Shown here piece by piece: positions 58,637 to 64,000 of a stretch of DNA of 64,000 nucleotides (its first letter is position 1; each line of letters begins with the position of its first letter). Made by a program: the position numbers and the translations under genes. The DNA is taken from positions 1,176,888-1,240,887 of the forward strand of contig NZ_GL622241.1 of NCBI RefSeq assembly GCF_000185365.1. Reading direction: 5' to 3'. Below the pieces are notes generated by a model, which had not been told where the DNA came from, did no database searches, and saw nothing but the letters and a program-made list of their open reading frames with translations. The DNA is from Enterococcus italicus DSM 15952. Lineage in GTDB: Bacteria > Bacillota > Bacilli > Lactobacillales > Enterococcaceae.

Positions 58637-59551
58637 ATGGAACGAGTCTTACTACTTTATAATGAGTCTTCAGGGAAAAATGCAGGCAAAAAAATTGCGT
58701 TGCAGCTAAAATCGTTTATTGCCACAAAAAAAGAGAACTGGTTGGTAGAGCTACAACAATCAAATACCGACATTTCTGCAGCTACCATTCGTCAAAAGGC
58801 AGAAGACTTTCAAGCAAGTCGCTTAGTCTTTATCGGTGGGGATGGGACCATCCATCATTTAGTAAAGACCTTTAAAGATCAATTGGATCAATATACTATC
58901 GGTATCATTCCAGGAGGAACCGTGAATAACTTTGCTCGGTCTTTGGAAATTCCATTGATCAATGAAGAATCCTTTGCGCTAATTACCGATGGGCAACCTA
59001 AAGAAGTAGACTATTCCTTAAGCAATCAAGAAGACGTCATCATCTCCACCTTGACGATCGGTATTCTAGCGGACACAGCTGCTCGGGTCAGCCAGAAAGA
59101 AAAACAAACTTTCGGACCATTTGCCTTTATGAAGCGATTTTTAAAATTGTGGATCAAAAAGAAACGCTACCATCTAACCATTCAAACAGATGATAAAGTA
59201 TGGCAAGGCAAAGTAGCATTGTTGACTATCACGATGACCAATTCAGCAGGTGGCTATGTTCACTTTGATGAAAATGCAACGCCTGATGATGGTCAAATGC
59301 ACGTCACGATTTTAGAAACGCTATCACTTTGGAAAACATTTCGATTATTGCCTTATATCATTTTAGGGCATGTCGATAAAATCCGTGATATCGTCTATTT
59401 TTCAAGTCAAAAACTCACCATTCGTGCCAAAGAGCATAAAGTACAAACACGAACAGACGGTGACCCGACTGCCTATCTACCAGTCGAATTAGAAGTTGTA
59501 CCAAAAGGGATGACCGTCCTAGTACCAAAAAAGGAGGAGCAGATTGAGTGA
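58637..59551 (+). CDS. Diacylglycerol/lipid kinase family protein
   Basis: Lipid kinase of the DagK/YegS/BmrU family, 304 residues. The ATP-binding loop is FIGGDGTIHHL near 69-79, followed by IIPGGTVNNFARSL near 93-106, and the C-terminal beta domain ends with RTDGDPTAYLPVELEV. It probably phosphorylates a lipid or sphingoid-like substrate at the membrane inner face; the substrate is unknown. AGGAGAGG precedes ATG 58637. It overlaps the DUF1294 gene by 4 nt. Confidence 0.9.
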   Translation: MERVLLLYNESSGKNAGKKIALQLKSFIATKKENWLVELQQSNTDISAATIRQKAEDFQASRLVFIGGDGTIHHLVKTFKDQLDQYTIGIIPGGTVNNFARSLEIPLINEESFALITDGQPKEVDYSLSNQEDVIISTLTIGILADTAARVSQKEKQTFGPFAFMKRFLKLWIKKKRYHLTIQTDDKVWQGKVALLTITMTNSAGGYVHFDENATPDDGQMHVTILETLSLWKTFRLLPYIILGHVDKIRDIVYFSSQKLTIRAKEHKVQTRTDGDPTAYLPVELEVVPKGMTVLVPKKEEQIE

Positions 59552-59832
59552 AGTATCTATGGAATGAATTTGTTCGTAATCCTATTTGGTTTTATTTACT
59601 CATTGTCAACCTCTACACTTTTGGATTAATGGGGTATGACAAGCGACAAGCAATTCGACACAAGTGGCGTGTTCCAGAAGCAAATCTTCTATTTATAAGT
59701 GGCATCGGTGGTGGTGCGGGAGGTTTGCTAGCTAGCCGTCTATTTCATCATAAGACGAGAAAGCAAAAATTTCTTATTGCATTTGTGATTGGGATTGTGG
59801 TGGATTGCTTGTTGATTCTTTTTTATCATTAA
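59548..59832 (+). CDS. DUF1294 family membrane protein
   Basis: A 94-residue membrane protein with about three helices (about 12-30, 45-60, 73-92) and the family pattern LMGYDKRQAIRHKWRVPE followed by GGIGGGAG-like glycine-rich turn. Function unknown. Start GTG 59548 overlaps the kinase stop by 4 nt, with AAGGAGGAG just upstream. It is followed by the LPG-synthase-like gene after 12 nt, so three membrane-lipid-related genes form a small operon. Confidence 0.87.
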   Translation: MKYLWNEFVRNPIWFYLLIVNLYTFGLMGYDKRQAIRHKWRVPEANLLFISGIGGGAGGLLASRLFHHKTRKQKFLIAFVIGIVVDCLLILFYH

Positions 59833-59844
59833 GAGGAGGACCAT

Positions 59845-60882
59845 ATGAATCAAAAAGCAACCTATCGTATTATTGGCAATTGTCTCATACTGGCACTCTT
59901 AATTGGGGTTGCTTATTATTTATTAAGCCATTCGCTAAAAGATATTCTCAGTCAAATGCTTGCTACGAGCCCCTTATTATTAGCCGCTACATTTATATGT
60001 GGAAGTAGCTATCAAGTGCTTGAAGGTAAATTGATTCGCACACTCATTGCGCCGATTCAGCCAAACTTTTCTTTTCGTGATGGGTTTTGGTTGAGTGGGT
60101 ATACTGCTTTTTTCCGCTTAGTCACATTTGGGGTTGGGACGTTGCTTTCGGAGGTTTCGTTTTACCATCAGCGTGATATTAGTTATTCAGAAAGTATGGG
60201 TATTGCAAGTTTACGAATTATTTTGTATAAGCTAACCGCCTTTTTCTACGCCTTCAGCTGCTTGCTCTTTCAAGCAACCTATTTATGGCAGGAACAGCAA
60301 TCCTTGTTTTGGCTCATTGTCAGTGGATGTACGGCTACGTTGGCGATTGTAGTAACGCTGCTTTGTTTTGTGATGAATCATCGATTACAAGAATGGCTAC
60401 TAAACGTTGCCAAACGGCATATCCGACGTGAAAAATGGCGTGACCAGATTGATTCATTTTCTGAGTCAATCGATGCCTTACGTCTGACGATGAGTCGAGT
60501 TCTATCGAGTCCTTTGCTGGCAGTACAATTGTTAGGAATTAGTTTGTTAAAATTTTTGTGTTGGTATTCACTGCCATACATTCTTTTTAATGGGTTTGGC
60601 GTAGACATTACGTGGTTTCAGTCATTTTCTCTTATTAGTTTCTCAACTGTTTTAGCAGGTGTGCTACCAGCACCAGCTGGCGTTGGCTCATTTGAATTTG
60701 TTTTTTCGTATCTCTTTCAACCAGTTGCTGGGACCGTCGTAGCTGTATCAACGCTGTTATTGTATCGTTTGGCGACATATCTGCTCCCATTTTTATTAGG
60801 ATTTTTTTATGTATTAGTCGAAAAAAGACGTCAAATCCAACAGGAAATTCATCTATTGAAAAGTGAGGAAAAAGATTCATAA
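59845..60882 (+). CDS. Lysylphosphatidylglycerol synthase TM region/UPF0104 family protein
   Basis: A 345-residue membrane protein with about eight helices, matching the flippase-like part of MprF and stand-alone UPF0104 proteins. Family-type features are GTLLSEVSFYHQRDISYSESMGIASL near 90-118 and AGVLPAPAGVGSFEFVFSYLF near 267-287. It has no aminoacyl-transferase domain, so it can not by itself make lysyl-PG. Together with the lipid kinase it suggests lipid handling in the membrane. AAGAGGAGG precedes the ATG. Confidence 0.87.
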   Translation: MNQKATYRIIGNCLILALLIGVAYYLLSHSLKDILSQMLATSPLLLAATFICGSSYQVLEGKLIRTLIAPIQPNFSFRDGFWLSGYTAFFRLVTFGVGTLLSEVSFYHQRDISYSESMGIASLRIILYKLTAFFYAFSCLLFQATYLWQEQQSLFWLIVSGCTATLAIVVTLLCFVMNHRLQEWLLNVAKRHIRREKWRDQIDSFSESIDALRLTMSRVLSSPLLAVQLLGISLLKFLCWYSLPYILFNGFGVDITWFQSFSLISFSTVLAGVLPAPAGVGSFEFVFSYLFQPVAGTVVAVSTLLLYRLATYLLPFLLGFFYVLVEKRRQIQQEIHLLKSEEKDS

Positions 60883-60898
60883 TCGTTGAGGCGTTTCT

Positions 60899-60915
60899 TT
60901 TGACCTTTACTGACT
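60899..60915. promoter_or_regulatory. CtsR operator of clpB
   Basis: Read on the minus strand, AGTCAGTAAAGGTCAAA matches the CtsR heptad repeat RGTCAAANANRGTCAAA at 13 of 15 defined positions; one half-site is perfect. It covers the -35, so binding of CtsR would block the promoter. CtsR control of clp genes is well known in Bacilli. Confidence 0.82.
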
Positions 60916-60928
60916 AAATAGATATAAT
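60900..60928 (+). promoter_or_regulatory. clpB promoter
   Basis: TTGACC at 60900-60905, 17-nt spacer, perfect TATAAT at 60923-60928. It is among the best promoters in the window, as expected of a heat-shock gene held down by a repressor. Confidence 0.82.
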
Positions 60929-60935
60929 AGGGTTT

Positions 60936-60953
60936 GTAAGAAAATATTCTTAC
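60936..60953 (+). other. 5'-terminal stem-loop of the clpB mRNA
   Basis: GTAAGAA, loop AATA, TTCTTAC: a perfect 7-bp hairpin starting about at the predicted transcription start. The GGGAGG ribosome site follows 6 nt later. It may protect the 5' end or affect translation. Confidence 0.5.
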
Positions 60954-60972
60954 CTGATGGGAGGAATAGCAA

Positions 60973-63579
60973 ATGGAAATGGAAAAAATGACGACCACGA
61001 TGCAAAGTTCTCTGGCCGAAGCACAACAAGTGGCGATAACTCGCCATCATCAAGAGATTGATATTGTTCATCTTTGGAAGATTTTTTTGCAACCGAACCA
61101 TTTTGCACGTAATCTTTACAAAGATGCCGGCCTTGATGTGGATGCATTTGAACAAGAAGTGGATCGTTTATTAGACGAATTACCAGTTGTCGAAGGTAGT
61201 CAAGTAAATTATGGTCAAACAATGAGCCAAAATCTTTTTCACTTATTGACTGAAGCAGATAAATTAAGAGTAGAATTTCAAGATGACTATTTAGCAACTG
61301 AAATGGTTGTCCTGGCGCTTATGAAACTAAAAAATCATGTACTCACACGATATCTAACAAACCAACAGTTGACTGAAAAGCAATTAAAAACAACGATTGA
61401 AGAAATGCGAGGTGGGGATCGAGTGACTTCACAAAATCAAGAAGAAACATACAAAGCACTGGAAAAGTATGGTGTAGACTTAATCCAACAAGTAAAAAAT
61501 GGCAAAATGGACCCAATTATCGGACGAGATGAAGAAATTCGTGACGTTGTGCGTATTTTGTCTCGGAAAACCAAAAATAATCCCGTATTAATTGGAGAAC
61601 CTGGTGTCGGTAAAACGGCTATTGTCGAAGGATTAGCACAACGAATTGTTCGCAAAGATGTCCCAGAAAATTTAAAAGATAAAACCATCTTTTCATTGGA
61701 TATGGGGGCATTAATCGCTGGAGCCAAGTTCCGAGGCGAATTTGAGGAACGGTTAAAAGCCGTTTTACAAGAAGTTAAAAAGTCAGATGGCCATATTATT
61801 TTATTCATCGATGAAATTCATAATATTGTCGGTGCAGGTAAAACAGAAGGTAGTATGGACGCAGGCAATCTGCTTAAACCTATGCTTGCACGTGGTGAGC
61901 TGCACACAATTGGTGCGACAACACTAGATGAATACCGTCAATACATGGAAAAAGATAAAGCCTTAGAGCGTCGTTTCCAAAAGGTACTAGTCAAAGAACC
62001 GACAGTCGAAGATACAATCTCTATTTTAAGGGGCTTAAAAGAACGTTTTGAAATTCACCATGGCGTGAATATTCATGACAATGCACTAGTCGCAGCGGCT
62101 ACACTGTCTGACCGCTATATCACTGATCGCTTCTTGCCGGATAAAGCGATTGACTTAGTAGATGAAGCTTGTGCAACTATCCGTGTCGAAATGAATTCAA
62201 TGCCGACTGAGCTTGACCAAGTAACGAGACGGCTTATGCAATTAGAAATCGAAGAAGCGGCATTGAAAAAAGAAAATGACGATGCCTCGAAAAAACGCCT
62301 AGCAAACTTGCAAGAAGAATTAGCAGATTTGCGTGAAGAGGCCAATGCGATGAAGATGCAATGGGAGACAGAAAAAGAAGAAGTCAACGCGGTTTCGACT
62401 AAGCGAGCTGAAATCGATCAAGCCAAGCATGAACTAGAAGATGCTGAAAACAATTATGACTTAGAGCGAGCTGCTGTGTTGCGTCATGGCACGATTCCAC
62501 AATTAACGAAGGAATTACAAGAATTAGAAGAAAAAAACAGTACTGAATTAGGCCGGATGGTACAAGAATCGGTGACAGAAAATGAAATTGCCACGGTTGT
62601 TGGACGTCTGACAGGCATTCCTGTTACGAAGTTGGTCGAAGGTGAACGTGAAAAACTCATGAAGCTCAATGAAACCTTACATCAACGAGTGATTGGCCAA
62701 GATGAAGCTGTAGATGCTGTTAGTGATGCGGTTCTCCGCTCAAGAGCTGGACTGCAAGATCCACATCGACCATTAGGATCATTTCTATTTTTAGGTCCGA
62801 CAGGTGTGGGGAAGACCGAATTAGCGAAAGCACTCGCTGAAAATCTCTTTGATTCTGAAGATCATATGGTTCGGATTGATATGAGTGAATATATGGAAAA
62901 ACATTCTGTTTCACGATTAGTCGGAGCGCCTCCTGGCTATGTCGGCTATGAAGAAGGTGGACAATTGACAGAAGCTGTCCGTAGAAATCCTTATACCATT
63001 GTCTTATTAGATGAAATTGAAAAAGCTCATCCGGATGTCTTTAATATTTTGTTGCAAGTATTGGATGATGGACGTCTGACAGATTCGAAAGGTCGCGTCG
63101 TTGATTTTAAAAATACAGTGATGATTATGACGAGTAACATCGGATCAAACTTGTTGCTAGAAGGGGTTACCCAAGATGGCACGATTCCTGAAGCGGTCAA
63201 AGAACAAGTATTAGGATTGTTAAGAGGAAGCTTTAAGCCAGAATTTTTAAATCGGATTGATGACACCATTTTATTTACCCCACTAAGTCTAGATAATGTC
63301 AAAGGTATCGTTGATAAGATTGTTGCACAAGTTGCACGGCGCTTAGACGCACAAGAAATCTATCTTGAACTATCAGACGAAGCAAAAGATTGGATTGCTG
63401 AAAATGGGTATGAGCCTGCATATGGTGCACGACCATTGAAACGATTTGTGACCCGAGAAGTCGAAACACCATTAGCCAAAGAAATTATCTCAGGTAGGGT
63501 GATGCCTAAGACTCGAGTTATTATTTCTTTGCTAGACGATCACTTAGTTTTTCAAAATGAACCAATCATAGAAGAGTAA
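60973..63579 (+). CDS. clpB: ATP-dependent chaperone ClpB
   Basis: Hexameric disaggregase that works with DnaK to rescue aggregated proteins. 868 residues: N-domain (about 1-150), first AAA+ (Walker A GEPGVGKT at 208-215), coiled-coil M domain (about 400-530, long charged stretch with many Glu and Lys), second AAA+ (Walker A GPTGVGKT at 608-615) and C-terminal domain. The presence of the M domain and lack of a ClpP loop supports ClpB over ClpC/ClpA. GGGAGGA precedes ATG 60973. Under CtsR control. Confidence 0.97.
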   Translation: MEMEKMTTTMQSSLAEAQQVAITRHHQEIDIVHLWKIFLQPNHFARNLYKDAGLDVDAFEQEVDRLLDELPVVEGSQVNYGQTMSQNLFHLLTEADKLRVEFQDDYLATEMVVLALMKLKNHVLTRYLTNQQLTEKQLKTTIEEMRGGDRVTSQNQEETYKALEKYGVDLIQQVKNGKMDPIIGRDEEIRDVVRILSRKTKNNPVLIGEPGVGKTAIVEGLAQRIVRKDVPENLKDKTIFSLDMGALIAGAKFRGEFEERLKAVLQEVKKSDGHIILFIDEIHNIVGAGKTEGSMDAGNLLKPMLARGELHTIGATTLDEYRQYMEKDKALERRFQKVLVKEPTVEDTISILRGLKERFEIHHGVNIHDNALVAAATLSDRYITDRFLPDKAIDLVDEACATIRVEMNSMPTELDQVTRRLMQLEIEEAALKKENDDASKKRLANLQEELADLREEANAMKMQWETEKEEVNAVSTKRAEIDQAKHELEDAENNYDLERAAVLRHGTIPQLTKELQELEEKNSTELGRMVQESVTENEIATVVGRLTGIPVTKLVEGEREKLMKLNETLHQRVIGQDEAVDAVSDAVLRSRAGLQDPHRPLGSFLFLGPTGVGKTELAKALAENLFDSEDHMVRIDMSEYMEKHSVSRLVGAPPGYVGYEEGGQLTEAVRRNPYTIVLLDEIEKAHPDVFNILLQVLDDGRLTDSKGRVVDFKNTVMIMTSNIGSNLLLEGVTQDGTIPEAVKEQVLGLLRGSFKPEFLNRIDDTILFTPLSLDNVKGIVDKIVAQVARRLDAQEIYLELSDEAKDWIAENGYEPAYGARPLKRFVTREVETPLAKEIISGRVMPKTRVIISLLDDHLVFQNEPIIEE

Positions 63580-63630
63580 ATGGACAATTTAGAACACCTT
63601 TTAAGAACATGAGGCAGCATTGTTCATCAA

Positions 63631-63687
63631 AAAGACCAGCAAACCCAGAAGTTTAAAAAATAACTTTTGGATTTGCTGGTCTTTTTT
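63631..63687. terminator. Bidirectional terminator after clpB
   Basis: Long hairpin with outer arms AAAGACCAGCAAA and TTTGCTGGTCTTT, inner arms CCAGAAGTT and AACTTTTGG, then a T run; an A run upstream serves the minus-strand gene, whose stop is 18 nt away. Confidence 0.87.
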
Positions 63688-63704
63688 TAATGTCACAGTT
63701 CATT

Positions 63705-64000
63705 CTACAGAGCGAGATAATCATCATTTTCGGGTTTACCATGTTTGCTTTTAATGATGCGATAGATGATAAAATAATCACCCGAACCATGAGCTTGAAT
63801 GTAAGAATAGATTGCGATCAGTATGGCACCAATGGTATTGACAGCTAAGTCACCCAATGTATCCATTAGTGCTGCTCGGCCGACATAGGGGACACCAGCA
63901 AGTGTTTGATACCGTTGGAGATTCAAATTGGCGAAAGTATCGCAAGTGAATTCCCAAAACTCCCAAAATACACCACAAATACCTGCAAAGCCAAAACCGG
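63705..64000 (-). CDS. Membrane protein, 5'-truncated by window edge
   Basis: The frame is open from the right edge to the stop at 63705, giving the last 97 residues of a membrane protein. The pattern GICGVFWEFWEFTCD...ALMDTLGDLAVNTIGAILIA has an acidic-aromatic helix followed by a D-T-x-x-D-L helix, resembling YjdF/DUF2238-like integral membrane proteins. The tail is basic and cytoplasmic. A TTG at 63926 could start a short form, but continued homology-like sequence upstream makes it a fragment of a longer gene. Function unknown. Confidence 0.65.
   Translation of the reverse strand, partial: GFGFAGICGVFWEFWEFTCDTFANLNLQRYQTLAGVPYVGRAALMDTLGDLAVNTIGAILIAIYSYIQAHGSGDYFIIYRIIKSKHGKPENDDYLAL

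Overview
The window looks like a chromosomal housekeeping segment of a low-GC Gram-positive bacterium of the order Lactobacillales, most like an enterococcal or related genome. The evidence is AT-rich intergenic DNA, strong AGGAGG-type ribosome binding sites, frequent GTG and TTG starts, and Bacilli gene blocks: a complete pur pathway, pdhABCD, ylaN-ftsW-pycA, ylbC/ylbF/ylbG/rsmD/coaD/ylbL, polA-mutM-coaE and nrdR-dnaB-dnaI. The DUF1149 and SepM-type genes also fit this order. No tRNA, rRNA, insertion sequence, prophage or CRISPR array was seen. The species cannot be named from the sequence alone.

Layout. 1-5.9 kb: the end of an ABC ATPase gene, its FtsX-type permease, an aromatic-acid-exporter-like membrane protein, an unrecognised protein, a membrane-anchored glucosaminidase and a TIM-barrel-like protein. 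5.9-22.7 kb: purine salvage and synthesis, with xpt-pbuX-purE-purK-purB first, then a small opposite-strand orphan gene, then purCSQLFMNHD and guaC. 22.8-29.4 kb: an Mga-like regulator divergent from the pyruvate dehydrogenase operon. 29.5-38.7 kb: UPF0223, suhB-like, typA, ylaN, ftsW, pycA and ylbC-like. 38.7-42.5 kb: ylbF, ylbG, rsmD, coaD, ylbL/sepM, DUF1149 and a VOC protein. 42.7-48.1 kb: tex, sprT-like, a frameshifted murC, a MaoC-like hotdog protein and a Bax-inhibitor-1 family protein. 48.3-58.6 kb: polA, mutM, coaE, nrdR, dnaB, dnaI, a frameshifted trmK, a Nif3-like gene and pepT. 58.6-64 kb: a lipid kinase, DUF1294, an LPG-synthase/flippase-like membrane protein, clpB and the end of an opposite-strand membrane protein.

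The strongest novel-looking signal is regulatory. Three PurBox-like 13-mers lie upstream of xpt, purC and guaC. In all three the first PurBox base is exactly 47 nt upstream of the first base of a -35-like hexamer. The first promoter also feeds a guanine riboswitch followed by a terminator. No terminator is visible between pbuX and purE, so purE, purK and purB probably lie under both PurR and guanine control, while purCSQLFMNHD appears to be under PurR only. The ancestral purEKBCSQLFMNHD order is therefore split into two transcription units by an inserted terminator-orphan gene-promoter block.

Other points worth attention: two genes (murC, which is normally essential, and trmK) are each broken by one extra A in a seven-A run; clpB has a clear CtsR operator over its -35; a Rex-like and a cre-like site lie upstream of pdhA; pdhC carries two nearly identical lipoyl-domain repeats; and three terminators share a common inner hairpin core with unrelated outer stems.
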